Shown: positions 30,794 through 39,181 of the stretch, piece by piece | How positions within the stretch are numbered: position 1 is the stretch's first letter | Layout: the number at the start of each line of letters is the position of its first letter | Source: Brachybacterium paraconglomeratum | GTDB taxonomy: Bacteria > Actinomycetota > Actinomycetes > Actinomycetales > Dermabacteraceae | NCBI RefSeq assembly: GCF_003994255.1 | Contig: NZ_ML133860.1 | Location: 100,742-164,741 of the forward strand | Length of the DNA stretch: 64,000 nucleotides | Direction of reading: 5' to 3' | The notes under the pieces: model-generated | What the model was told of the DNA's origin: nothing | Databases searched by the model: none | What the model saw: only the letters and a program-made list of their open reading frames with translations | Translations under genes and position numbers: made by a program

Positions 30794-31866
30794 TGCCGGC
30801 AGTGCTGCACCCGGTCGCGGACTCGTGGCCGGCGGATCTCCTCGTCTACGAATCACGCGCACAGACGGTTGTCCTCAGCGCCGCTCTGAGCGGCTTCCTC
30901 GACGACGTCGAGACGTCCGACCGTCGGCCGGTCCTGCTGACCCCTGCGACATCGCGGATCACGTGGGCGGTCGCCGATCGCCTGCGGCGGGCCGGAGGCA
31001 TGTGGGCTTTCCGGGACAGCTCCGGAAGCCTGTACAGCGCACTCTCGGGCTATGAGGTGCAGGAGCTCACCGAGCTGTGGGAAGAACCCGCCTCTGACAG
31101 CCGACGCCACGAGGCCTTCACGAGAAAGCCCTTCGCCGGGCACGCCTGCTTGTCCGTGGACATTTACGCCCGTCAGCGCGCCGACTCCGGGACAGTCATC
31201 GGCGAACTCGGAGACACCTTCCTGCAGGATCTCGATCTCCCGGAACTCGCCGCATGGGGCGTGCACGAACCCGCGACCAGGCGATGGAACCCCGCTGCGA
31301 TGACTCGGTCCATCCAGGAGCAGATGCCCGCCTCGCGCCCCCATCTCGCCGTGAACGGGTACAATTCGGCGCTCTCCACCACCGTGGCCAGAACTCGCAC
31401 CGGGCTGCTCGAGAACACCCGCGGCCTGATCTGGATCGGCGACTACGAGATGCACCGAAAGCTCGGCGGAGCAGCTCACATCGCGCGGCACGAGCAGGTG
31501 AACAGGGCGCTCACCAGGCTGGCGGAGGACTTCCGCCCCACCGTGGCGATGGTATCGCTGGCCCATGCTGTCCAGACCGACTACGGGCTCGGCCAGAGGG
31601 CGGCGTCGCGGTGGCCGGACGAACCGGCTGCTGTGCTCATCGGTGCGTGGGCAGTGAGGGACTTGGGCCTGGACGTCGACGATCTCGCTCGGAAGCACGA
31701 TGTCGAACACGTCGGATCCCGGCGCGCTCCCAGCGTCCTGCTGCGGCTGTCGGGGCCCGACCCGGTGTGGGCCCAGTTCGTCGCCTTTGCGCACGACCTC
31801 GACGAGGAGCGCCTCGCGTCGGCACTCGCGGTGGACTTCGAACGTGCGGATCGGGGGCGTTCCTGA
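30793..31866 (+). CDS. ESX-associated protein of unknown function (DUF6177-like)
   Basis: The 357-residue soluble protein has no signal peptide or membrane helix. It resembles the DUF6177 proteins often found in actinobacterial type VII loci. That family link is from memory and not verified. Recognisable stretches include LVYESRAQTVVLSAALSGFL and IWIGDYEMHRKLGG. It is coupled to the genes on both sides by one-base overlaps, so it is produced with the WXG proteins. A cytosolic chaperone role comparable to EspG is a reasonable guess but unproven. Confidence 0.6.
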   Translation: MPAVLHPVADSWPADLLVYESRAQTVVLSAALSGFLDDVETSDRRPVLLTPATSRITWAVADRLRRAGGMWAFRDSSGSLYSALSGYEVQELTELWEEPASDSRRHEAFTRKPFAGHACLSVDIYARQRADSGTVIGELGDTFLQDLDLPELAAWGVHEPATRRWNPAAMTRSIQEQMPASRPHLAVNGYNSALSTTVARTRTGLLENTRGLIWIGDYEMHRKLGGAAHIARHEQVNRALTRLAEDFRPTVAMVSLAHAVQTDYGLGQRAASRWPDEPAAVLIGAWAVRDLGLDVDDLARKHDVEHVGSRRAPSVLLRLSGPDPVWAQFVAFAHDLDEERLASALAVDFERADRGRS

Positions 31867-32207
31867 TGCCTACCGAGATCGTCGTGCTCAGTGATCGCCC
31901 GATGGACACCGAGATCGCCAACCGGGCACTCACCGAGCTCCTGCCGGACGCCGAGAGCTTCGAGTTCGCGGAGTCGGGGCTGTCGTTGTATGTCGACCTG
32001 AGCCAGACCACCGTGATCTCGGCGTTCCCGAGCGTCGAGGTGACCATCGGCGGGGCGGGAACCGACCTGCTCGTGAGCAGACCTCGCCGGCATTACCAGT
32101 ACTGGACCGACATCGTGATCCCGGACCACAGCCTTGCCGAGACCGCTCGCGAAGCGGTGGAACGGATGGCACAGGCGTTCTCCGGGGTCGTCTGCGACAG
32201 GAAGTGA
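31866..32207 (+). CDS. Small ESX-locus protein of unknown function
   Basis: This 113-residue soluble alpha/beta protein (MPTEIVVLSDRPMDTEIANR; VEVTIGGAGTDLLVSRPRRH) has no recognised family. Its start overlaps the stop of the DUF6177-like gene by one base, suggesting that the two products form a complex. It ends four bases before the next gene. Confidence 0.6.
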   Translation: MPTEIVVLSDRPMDTEIANRALTELLPDAESFEFAESGLSLYVDLSQTTVISAFPSVEVTIGGAGTDLLVSRPRRHYQYWTDIVIPDHSLAETAREAVERMAQAFSGVVCDRK

Positions 32208-32211
32208 TGAC

Positions 32212-32577
32212 ATGAGCAGGTGGAACATCGACCCCGCGGGGGTGCAGAGCGTCCTCGACTCGGTGGGCGAGGACAACGAGGGGCTGCACAAGGCAGTGGG
32301 CGAAGAGCAGCTTGCCGATTGCTACACGGGGCTGGACTGGGGCGACGGACTGACCGCATGCATTCCCGACGCCCTGAATCGCCTCATGGAGGACCAGCAG
32401 ACGAATCTCGCCACGATCATCAACGGGATCGACGCGGGACGGCTGGGAGTCGCCAACGCGACGACCGCGTACAACAACGGCCAGGAAGAGATGATCGGCG
32501 TCTTCCAGACCAAGGCGGCGACCGCAGCCGACGACGGGGATTTCAGCTACTTCGAGAAGCACGGGCTGCTCGGCTGA
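32212..32577 (+). CDS. WXG100-like protein preceding the toxin (DUF6507-like)
   Basis: This 121-residue helical protein (RWNIDPAGVQSVLDSVGEDN; TTAYNNGQEEMIGVFQ) resembles the small DUF6507-type proteins encoded directly before large type VII effectors. That name is from memory. It probably pairs with the N-terminal WXG-like domain of the toxin encoded 13 bp downstream, acting as its secretion partner. The YNNGQEE motif near the end could be a variant YxxxD/E export signal. Confidence 0.65.
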   Translation: MSRWNIDPAGVQSVLDSVGEDNEGLHKAVGEEQLADCYTGLDWGDGLTACIPDALNRLMEDQQTNLATIINGIDAGRLGVANATTAYNNGQEEMIGVFQTKAATAADDGDFSYFEKHGLLG

Positions 32578-32590
32578 CAAAGGGGGAGAG

Positions 32591-34981
32591 ATGACAGTTC
32601 CGGCAGGGGGCGGGGCGCCGGATCCGGTGGACCTCGAGGGCCTCATCAACCCGATTCACTTCGTGTGCCGATCCATGCACCTGGACACGAAGCAGATCCA
32701 CAGCGGCGCAGATGCGCTGCGAACCATGGGAAGAGACGTGAGAGATCAGGTCTCCGGGATCCGGATGAGCTGGTCGCGGCTTCCGGCGAGCTATGAGGGG
32801 CCTGAGCAGGAGCAGGTCTACACACTGATGGACGACCCGCGTGACGCGGCCGAGGACATGAAGAAGAGGCTGTTCTCCGCAGCGACCCATCTGGATACCT
32901 ACGCGGACATCATCCAGGGCATCAGCCTCGACCTCCTCATCCTGGAAGACGAGGCGTGGGAGTTCCGCGCCGAAGCCCAGGCCGGGTACGAGGAGGCGAA
33001 GCCGAAATCCGGTTCCCTGAACGCCCCGAGTTTCGGCACGGAGATGAAGGAGGTCGCGTGGTGGGAGCACAGTCCCGCCAGGCAGCGCAATGAAGAGCTG
33101 CTCGGACGTCATGCGGTCCTGATCGAGAAGGTGTCGAACGCGGCGACGTATTGCGCGAACAGGATCAATGAGCTGCAGATGGGGACGCTCGAGGAGAGCT
33201 ACACGCCGGTCACGGCCGATCAGGTCCTGAACTCGTCCGAGCCGATGCCGTGGGGCAATCCCGACCCCGAGCCGAAGAACTGCGGGCAGTCGGTCGCGGT
33301 CGGAGCTGGCACCTGGGCGAAGGACACGTGGTACGGCGCTACGTCTTTCTTCGGATTCGACGGAGATGAGACGACTCCACGTGGAGAGACTGCCAAGCAG
33401 GCTTGGCTCGGCACGGTGGACTTCATCTCTGCGGCATCAGTAGCTATTTCGCCGGTTTCGTATCTCGCCTATGTCCCAGGGATCTCAGACACTGAACCCG
33501 CGCAGGTGATCAAGGATCGCCACCGGACCGCCCGTGACGGAGTCGGCGCGATGGTCGGCTGGGACGGCGCGGAAGCTGCGGCTGGTGGTGACGGCTGGCA
33601 TCAGTGGAAGGAAGATCCCGTCGCGATGGGCACCCAGGTCGGGATGGACGCGGTCCTGATCGCGGTTCCGATCGGCGGCTGGGCGGCAGGGGCCGGCAAG
33701 GCCGGCATCAAGGGCAGTCGCGCGGCCGGCGCCACCGGTCGCGGTGGCAAGACCACGCGAGTGGCAGGGGGTGCGCTGGACTTCCTGTTCCCTGGTGGTG
33801 GTCGCCTTGTCGAGGGTGCGTCGACGGTCTTCAGCAAGCGCCTCTCGGCGTCCGGGAGCCGCACGAGTGTTCTGGACGAAGTGGACTTGGCGGAGACCGC
33901 TCCGCCGGCTGTCCCGCGGGACCGGACTGCGACGGACGATTCATCGCCGACCGGTGCGGATAGCGACCGCACTCCCTGGCGAGAGGACCGCGTGGGAGAG
34001 CCGTCCACCACGGTCCCCGATGACCGAGCAGCGGGCAGAGACAGCGCCGACGACTCGACGACAGCAGAGTCCAACCGCACCGACGACCCTGAGATGCCTG
34101 ATCAGGAACATGCTCCAGCAGATACACCTGCCACGAAGGAGGCGCCTGAGTCTGAATCGGTCACGATGACCGAACGGGAGCGCGGCGAGGCTCGAGCGCA
34201 GGAGGCGGCGGCGGCAGTCGCCGAGGAACGGCGACGTCCTGGAACTGCCGCCACGACGTACCGCCCGTCGACGTACGAAGGTCCCTCGGGCCGCGAGACC
34301 AAGGCGTACAAGGGCATCATGTCCAGGCCCACCCCGGGCGAGGCGCAGGCCGCATTGGACCGCGCTCCACAGAACAAGTATGGACAACCAGTCGATCACC
34401 GCAACGGTCGGCCGTTGCTGCTCGAAGACACCGCAGGTCGCCGTGGCTGGACCATGCGATGGGATCCCGACGCGGGGGAGTGGGTCGCAGAGAACCGCAG
34501 CCTGGCAGGCCACGGCATGGACGCGAAGGGGATCCCGAACAGTTACGGCTACGATGGCAACGGAGACCTCCTCCCGTACGCGAACCACAGACCGTCGTAC
34601 TCCGTAACACAGGTCGAAGACGTTTGGACAGCCTCGCGTCAACGAGTTAAAGACGAGATGGAGTTTGGGAAGCTTAGAAATCTCCCGAAATTCGAGAACG
34701 ATCGGCAGATGTACGTCCGCGCTCGAGACCATGCCGTTGGGGGTGATGTTTTTACAGCCTCCAATGGAGAAAAGTGGCGTTTGATTGAGTGGACGCCAGG
34801 TGAATCTCGCGCCGGCAAATGGGATATGGGGCATTCTGAAACAGCGAAATACTCAACCTTGCATGATGAATATATGCGCGGAGAAATGACAACCAAGGAG
34901 TTCGTCGAAGAGTATCGGAAGGCGAAGTACTATCAGGCTGAGGATCCGTCTCGAAATCGTTCCCACGATGACGAAAGGTGA
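32591..34981 (+). CDS. Type VII polymorphic toxin with C-terminal GH-E nuclease domain
   Basis: The 796-residue effector begins with a WXG-like helical module (about 30-130, with MSWSRLPASYEGPEQEQVY), then a body with small hydrophobic patches (MDAVLIAVPIGGWAAGAGKA), a Ser/Asp/Thr-rich linker (about 430-545), a pre-toxin segment and a nuclease tip. The tip has KWDMGHSETAKYSTLH (His748), TTKEFVEEYRKAKYY and DPSRNRSHDDE (His792). These are the Gly-His, Glu and Asn/His signatures of the GH-E branch of HNH/Endo VII nucleases known from LXG toxins. From about codon 670 codon use becomes visibly less GC-rich, a sign of transfer. Immunity genes follow directly. RBS: AGGGGGAGAG. Confidence 0.85.
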   Translation: MTVPAGGGAPDPVDLEGLINPIHFVCRSMHLDTKQIHSGADALRTMGRDVRDQVSGIRMSWSRLPASYEGPEQEQVYTLMDDPRDAAEDMKKRLFSAATHLDTYADIIQGISLDLLILEDEAWEFRAEAQAGYEEAKPKSGSLNAPSFGTEMKEVAWWEHSPARQRNEELLGRHAVLIEKVSNAATYCANRINELQMGTLEESYTPVTADQVLNSSEPMPWGNPDPEPKNCGQSVAVGAGTWAKDTWYGATSFFGFDGDETTPRGETAKQAWLGTVDFISAASVAISPVSYLAYVPGISDTEPAQVIKDRHRTARDGVGAMVGWDGAEAAAGGDGWHQWKEDPVAMGTQVGMDAVLIAVPIGGWAAGAGKAGIKGSRAAGATGRGGKTTRVAGGALDFLFPGGGRLVEGASTVFSKRLSASGSRTSVLDEVDLAETAPPAVPRDRTATDDSSPTGADSDRTPWREDRVGEPSTTVPDDRAAGRDSADDSTTAESNRTDDPEMPDQEHAPADTPATKEAPESESVTMTERERGEARAQEAAAAVAEERRRPGTAATTYRPSTYEGPSGRETKAYKGIMSRPTPGEAQAALDRAPQNKYGQPVDHRNGRPLLLEDTAGRRGWTMRWDPDAGEWVAENRSLAGHGMDAKGIPNSYGYDGNGDLLPYANHRPSYSVTQVEDVWTASRQRVKDEMEFGKLRNLPKFENDRQMYVRARDHAVGGDVFTASNGEKWRLIEWTPGESRAGKWDMGHSETAKYSTLHDEYMRGEMTTKEFVEEYRKAKYYQAEDPSRNRSHDDER

Positions 34982-35018
34982 TCCTCGAGTGATCAGTGGG
35001 TGCTAGGAGGGTGTTTTG

Positions 35019-35582
35019 ATGGCAAAGATGGATCATCCGTTCTATCGTGCCAAGGAGGTGTCGTATCAGGACTTTGAGGAGTGGTTTGAGGGATTTGGTG
35101 CTATAGATTGGCAGGATCGGCGCTGGAGGAGGGCGCTCGCCGGGGCTCTTCGAAATCCGTCGCCGGAAGATCGGGTCGCCATTGCAAGCCTTCTTCTTGA
35201 TCATGGTTCAGACCCGTCGGTAGTGATTGATGACGACAACATCAATGTTCTCCACGTGCTCTTCTCTGGGAGCTTCCGCGAGCACAATTTTCGAGCGGAG
35301 GCGAAGGTCCTGAAGCGCCTGCTTGACGGCGGTGCGGATATTAATCTCCGGTCACCTCGCTTCGGACTTCCGCTGGAAGCCTTGGATTCGATGGCTGCCA
35401 GCGATGAGCATCTGAAGCCTTTTTATGACGTAGTCTTCGCAAGACCTGATATCGATATGTCGATCATCGTCAACAAAGTGACCGGTTTTTCGTTGGGGGA
35501 GAAGCTCGTGAGGTCGCCTCGCGACGTACTTCCGGGGCTCGTGCGTGAGTACATGGAACGAACCGAAGGGAGGAACGAGTGA
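35019..35582 (+). CDS. Cognate immunity protein 1 (ankyrin-like)
   Basis: The 187-residue acidic cytosolic protein has ankyrin-like repeats: IASLLLDHGSDPSVV, then LKRLLDGGADINLRSPRFGL. It lies 37 bp after the nuclease toxin, with its own TAGGAGG ribosome site, the standard place for an immunity gene. It is about half identical to immunity protein 2 (38250-38804), and both diverge in step with their toxins. It should bind and block the GH-E tip. The sequence is less GC-rich than its neighbours except for its last 10 codons, which are identical to the other copy. Confidence 0.75.
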   Translation: MAKMDHPFYRAKEVSYQDFEEWFEGFGAIDWQDRRWRRALAGALRNPSPEDRVAIASLLLDHGSDPSVVIDDDNINVLHVLFSGSFREHNFRAEAKVLKRLLDGGADINLRSPRFGLPLEALDSMAASDEHLKPFYDVVFARPDIDMSIIVNKVTGFSLGEKLVRSPRDVLPGLVREYMERTEGRNE

Positions 35583-35950
35583 TGAGTGAGTCGATCGAGT
35601 TCATCCCGAAGGCCGGGGCGTGCCTGGCGACGCTGAACGTGCTGGAGGGGCGTGGGAAGGTGCGATGGATGGTGCGTCGTCCGTCGCAGGCGCCGGCGGA
35701 CAACGGGTGGCAGATCATGAGCCACATCGATGAGTCCGACTACCTCAACGACACGTCGAACTGGCGGATCGTGGACTTCAACGAGCTGTGCGCGATCGAG
35801 CCGGCGCTGATTGGGATCTGGGACCTCCCGGTCGGTTCGGACCTGCAGCTGGTGCGGGACGAGACGGGCCTGCACATCGTCGACACTCCCACTGGGCGGG
35901 AGATCCCGCGGGAGGAGCTGTTCGTCCCGCCGCAGTTCCGCGGCCAGTAG
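35582..35950 (+). CDS. DUF2185/Imm33-like protein, copy 1
   Basis: The 122-residue protein has the DUF2185 pattern: KVRWMVRRPSQAPADNGWQI, then SHIDESDYLNDTSNWRI and DLPVGSDLQLVRD. Members occur as second immunity genes in polymorphic toxin loci. The start overlaps the ankyrin immunity stop (TGATGAG). It differs from copy 2 (38804) by only two residues near the N terminus (Ile/Met5, Lys/Asn10). This near-identity, next to diverged toxin tips, suggests a conserved accessory function rather than tip-specific immunity. Confidence 0.75.
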   Translation: MSESIEFIPKAGACLATLNVLEGRGKVRWMVRRPSQAPADNGWQIMSHIDESDYLNDTSNWRIVDFNELCAIEPALIGIWDLPVGSDLQLVRDETGLHIVDTPTGREIPREELFVPPQFRGQ

Positions 35951-35959
35951 CCTCACCGC

Positions 35960-36337
35960 ATGGCATCCCGCACCCGTCGACCGGCGTCCCCTGCCCTCAC
36001 CGGCACCGCACTCCTGGAGACGCTGCTCGGCGGCTGGCGGGCGCTGTCTCGCCTTGAGGTGGACGGCTTCGCGGTGCTCCGCTCCCGCGGCGTGACCCGC
36101 CGCGCGAACAGTGTGGTCCCGCTGGAGCCGTCGTCCGACCCCGGGGTGCTCGATGCCGCCGTGACGAGGATCGAGGGGCTCCTCGACGCGGCAGGGGAGA
36201 GGCCGGTCTTCCGCCTGTTCACGGGCGAGGGCCTCGACCACGAAGCCGAAATCCGGTTCCCTGAACGCCCCGAGTTTCGGCACGGAGATGAAGGAAGTCG
36301 CGTGGTGGGAGCACAGTCCCGCCAGGCAGCGCAATGA
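35960..36337 (+). pseudogene. 5' fragment of the GNAT acetyltransferase gene fused out of frame into toxin DNA
   Basis: The first 94-95 codons match the start of the full GNAT gene at 39182 (shared ASPALTGTAL, LLGGWRALSRLEVDGFA and RSRGVTRRAN). After GLDHE at 36244 the sequence switches to toxin DNA read in a shifted frame and stops at 36337. The acetyl-CoA binding region is missing, so it is non-functional. It marks the duplication junction. Its residues have drifted noticeably from the intact copy. Confidence 0.85.
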
Positions 36338-38243
36338 AGAGCTGCTCGGACGTCATGCGGTCCTGATCGAGAAGGTGTCGAACGCGGCGACGTATTGCGC
36401 GAACAGGATCAATGAGCTGCAGATGGGGACGCTCGAGGAGAGCTACACGCCGGTCACGGCCGATCAGGTCCTGAACTCGTCGGAGCCGATGCCGTGGGGC
36501 AATCCCGACCCCGAGCCGAAGAACTGCGGGCAGTCGGTCGCGGTCGGAGCTGGCACCTGTGCGAAGGACACGTGGTACGGCGCGACGTCCTTCATCGGAT
36601 TCGACGGCGATCCGACGACTCCGCGTGGAGCGACTGCCGGGCAGGCTTGGCTCGGCACGGTGGACTTCGTCTCTGCGGCATCAGTAGCTATTTCGCCGGT
36701 TTCGTATCTCGCCTATGTCCCAGGGATCTCAGACACTGAACCTGCCCAGGTGATCAAGGATCGCCACCGGACCGCCCGTGACGGAGTCGGCGCGATGGTC
36801 GGCTGGGACGGCGCGGAAGCTGCGGCTGGGGGTGACGGCTGGCATCAGTGGAAGGATGATCCCGTTGCGATGGGCACTCAGGTCGGGATGGACGCGGTCC
36901 TGATCGCGGTTCCGATCGGTGGATGGGCGTTCGGCGCCGGCAAAGCCGGCCTGAAGGGCAGTCGCGCCGCCACCGCCACCCGCGGTGGTAAGACCACGCG
37001 AGTGGCCGGGGGTGCGCTGGACTTCCTGGTCCCTGGTGGTGGTCGCCTTGTTGAGGGTGCTTCGACGGTCTTCAGCAAGCGCCTTTCGGCCTCCGGTAGC
37101 CGCACGAGCGTTCTGGACGAAGTGGACTTGACGGAGACAGCTCCGCCGGCTGTCCCGAGGGACCGGACCGCGACGGACGATTCGTCTCCGACCGGCGCGG
37201 ATGGCGACACCACCCCCCTGCGTGATGACCGTACAGGCGGTTCGTCCACCGCGGCGAACGATGAGCGAGCAGCTGGCAAGGACAGCACCGACGACTCGAC
37301 CACGACAGAGGTTGACCGCACCGACGGTTCGAGAGAGACCGTTCGGGAGCATGCTCCCGCAGACACCCCTTCCACGAAGGAGGCGCCTGAGTCTGAATCA
37401 GTCACGATGACCGAACGGGAGCGCGGCGAGGCTCGAGCGCAGGAGGCAGCGGCGGCAGTCGCCGAGGAACGGCGACGGCCTGGAACTGCCGCCACGACGT
37501 ACCGCCCGTCGACGTACGAAGGCCCGTCAGGCAGAGAGACCAAGGCGCACAAGGGCATCATGTCCCGCCCCACCCCTGGTGAGGCGCAGGCCGCATTGGA
37601 TCGCGCACCACAGAACAAGTATGGACAGCCGGTCGATCACCGCAACGGTCGGCCGTTGCTGCTCGAGGACACCGCAGGTCGCCGTGGCTGGACCATGCGA
37701 TGGGATCCCGACGCAAGGGAATGGGTCGCCGAGAACCGCAGCCTGGCAGGCCACGGCATGGACGCGAAGGGGATCCCGAACTCATACGGCTACGATGCCA
37801 ACGGAGACCTCCTCCCGTATGCCAATCACCGGCCGAGCTACAGACCTGGGCAAGTTGAAGATGTCTGGACACTTTCTCGCGAGGAGCTGGCTCCCCGTTT
37901 GAGAGAGGGTGGTGACTTAGCTGATCTTCCCCCACTCAGACACGAGAATGAAATGTGGGTGCAAGTGAGGGATGACTCTGGGGCTGAAGATGTCGTTGAC
38001 CTCGGTAAAGATCGGGGTAAATGGCGCAGAATCGAGTGGTACCCTGGGCAGTCGAGACTGGATGTTTGGGATATGGGGCACATACCTAAACAAAAGTATG
38101 CCGCAATGCACGATAGGTATATGCGGGGCCAAATGACTACCGAGGAATTTTTGGCAGAGTATCGCGATGAGTCCAACTATCGGGTGGAGGACCCGCCTAG
38201 GAACCGTTCTCACGTTGACGAAAAAAGACGAGTATCTGGGTGA
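36288..38243 (+). CDS. Orphan toxin module: N-terminally truncated GH-E toxin, second copy
   Basis: An open frame of 651 codons matches the first toxin from its residue 152 on. The WXG-like secretion module is absent because the duplication began inside the gene. The body is over 90 percent alike up to YANHRPSY. Beyond that the tip diverges but keeps the GH-E signatures: WDMGHIPKQKYAAMH (His598), TTEEFLAEYRDESNY and DPPRNRSHVDE. No good ribosome site precedes the ATG at 36288. It is probably a silent cassette that can replace the expressed tip by recombination, like orphan CdiA-CT or Rhs tips. Low-level cytosolic expression would require its immunity gene. Confidence 0.75.
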   Translation: MKEVAWWEHSPARQRNEELLGRHAVLIEKVSNAATYCANRINELQMGTLEESYTPVTADQVLNSSEPMPWGNPDPEPKNCGQSVAVGAGTCAKDTWYGATSFIGFDGDPTTPRGATAGQAWLGTVDFVSAASVAISPVSYLAYVPGISDTEPAQVIKDRHRTARDGVGAMVGWDGAEAAAGGDGWHQWKDDPVAMGTQVGMDAVLIAVPIGGWAFGAGKAGLKGSRAATATRGGKTTRVAGGALDFLVPGGGRLVEGASTVFSKRLSASGSRTSVLDEVDLTETAPPAVPRDRTATDDSSPTGADGDTTPLRDDRTGGSSTAANDERAAGKDSTDDSTTTEVDRTDGSRETVREHAPADTPSTKEAPESESVTMTERERGEARAQEAAAAVAEERRRPGTAATTYRPSTYEGPSGRETKAHKGIMSRPTPGEAQAALDRAPQNKYGQPVDHRNGRPLLLEDTAGRRGWTMRWDPDAREWVAENRSLAGHGMDAKGIPNSYGYDANGDLLPYANHRPSYRPGQVEDVWTLSREELAPRLREGGDLADLPPLRHENEMWVQVRDDSGAEDVVDLGKDRGKWRRIEWYPGQSRLDVWDMGHIPKQKYAAMHDRYMRGQMTTEEFLAEYRDESNYRVEDPPRNRSHVDEKRRVSG

Positions 38244-38249
38244 TCTCTA

Positions 38250-38804
38250 ATGACTAGGAATCCACGCTTGCTCGCCAAGCGTTCCACTTTAAAGGAGTTC
38301 CTCGAGGAGGTTAGGGCCCGGGGTCCTGTTGACTGGTCGGATCCTCTTTGGGCGGAAACGCTTTCTGGTGCCATTGCAAACAAGTCTCCTGAGTATCGTG
38401 TGGCAATAGCCAACTTCGTTCTTGAACAGGGGGTTGACCCCTCAGTTGTGGATGATGGAGACCGCACGAATATCCTTCATGAGCTCTTTGTGGGCGGTGA
38501 GAGAGGGCATAACTTTGAGCTCGAGGCGCCGCTTTTGGAGCGGCTTCTAGATGGAGGGGCCGATATAAATCTCCGATCGCCCCGCTTTGGCCTGCCTTTG
38601 GAGGCCCTCTCGTCGATGGGTGCATCTGACGAGAAGCTCCAGCCGTTCTATGATGTTGTTTTCGCACGGCCGGATATAGACATGTCCGCTATCATTAACA
38701 AGCATGGATCGACGCTCGGCGAACTGCTCATAAGTACAACCCGGCCCGACATGACGAGGCGGGCTCAGGAGTACATGGAACGAACCGAAGGGAGGAACGA
38801 GTGA
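38250..38804 (+). CDS. Cognate immunity protein 2 (ankyrin-like)
   Basis: The 184-residue protein is homologous to immunity protein 1 but clearly diverged in its N-terminal two thirds (FLEEVRARGPVDWSDPLW versus FEEWFEGFGAIDWQDRRW). It shares LLDGGADINLRSPRFGLPLE and an identical end EYMERTEGRNE. It starts six bases after the orphan toxin with a weak ribosome site. Codon use is again less GC-rich. Keeping this gene intact would protect against siblings whose toxin carries the second tip. Confidence 0.72.
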   Translation: MTRNPRLLAKRSTLKEFLEEVRARGPVDWSDPLWAETLSGAIANKSPEYRVAIANFVLEQGVDPSVVDDGDRTNILHELFVGGERGHNFELEAPLLERLLDGGADINLRSPRFGLPLEALSSMGASDEKLQPFYDVVFARPDIDMSAIINKHGSTLGELLISTTRPDMTRRAQEYMERTEGRNE

Positions 38805-39172
38805 TGAGTGAGTCGATGGAGTTCATTCCGAATGCCGGGGCGTGCCTGGCGACGCTGAACGTGCTGGAGGGGCGCGGGAAGGTGCGGTGGATGGTGCGTC
38901 GTCCGTCGCAGGCGCCGGCGGACAACGGGTGGCAGATCATGAGCCACATCGATGAGTCCGACTACCTCAACGACACCTCGAACTGGCGGATCGTGGACTT
39001 CAACGAGCTGTGCGCGATCGAGCCGGCGCTGATCGGGATCTGGGACCTCCCGGTCGGCTCGGACCTGCAGCTGGTGCGGGACGAGACCGGCCTGCACATC
39101 GTCGACACCCCCACCGGGCGGGAGATCCCGCGGGAGGAGCTCTTCGTCCCGCCGCAGTTCCGCGGCCAGTAG
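38804..39172 (+). CDS. DUF2185/Imm33-like protein, copy 2
   Basis: This 122-residue copy differs from the protein at 35582-35950 by two substitutions. Gene order and the overlapping stop/start are the same. The near-perfect identity implies recent duplication or continuing gene conversion between the two units. Confidence 0.75.
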   Translation: MSESMEFIPNAGACLATLNVLEGRGKVRWMVRRPSQAPADNGWQIMSHIDESDYLNDTSNWRIVDFNELCAIEPALIGIWDLPVGSDLQLVRDETGLHIVDTPTGREIPREELFVPPQFRGQ

Positions 39173-39181
39173 CCTCACCGC

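Larger units (their letters stand above)
32997..36240 (+). repeat. Tandem duplication, unit 1
   Basis: This is the first copy of a segment of about 3.24 kb running from inside the toxin (codon 136) through both immunity genes to codon 94 of a GNAT gene. It matches unit 2 closely in the toxin body and DUF2185 gene, but not in 34600-35550. The unit ends at the tetramer CGAA, which is also present where it begins, so the join has 4-bp microhomology. Confidence 0.85.

Noticed and set aside
36288..38243. Second toxin as an independently secreted effector
   Set aside because: It lacks the WXG-like export module and a good ribosome site, and begins exactly at the duplication join.
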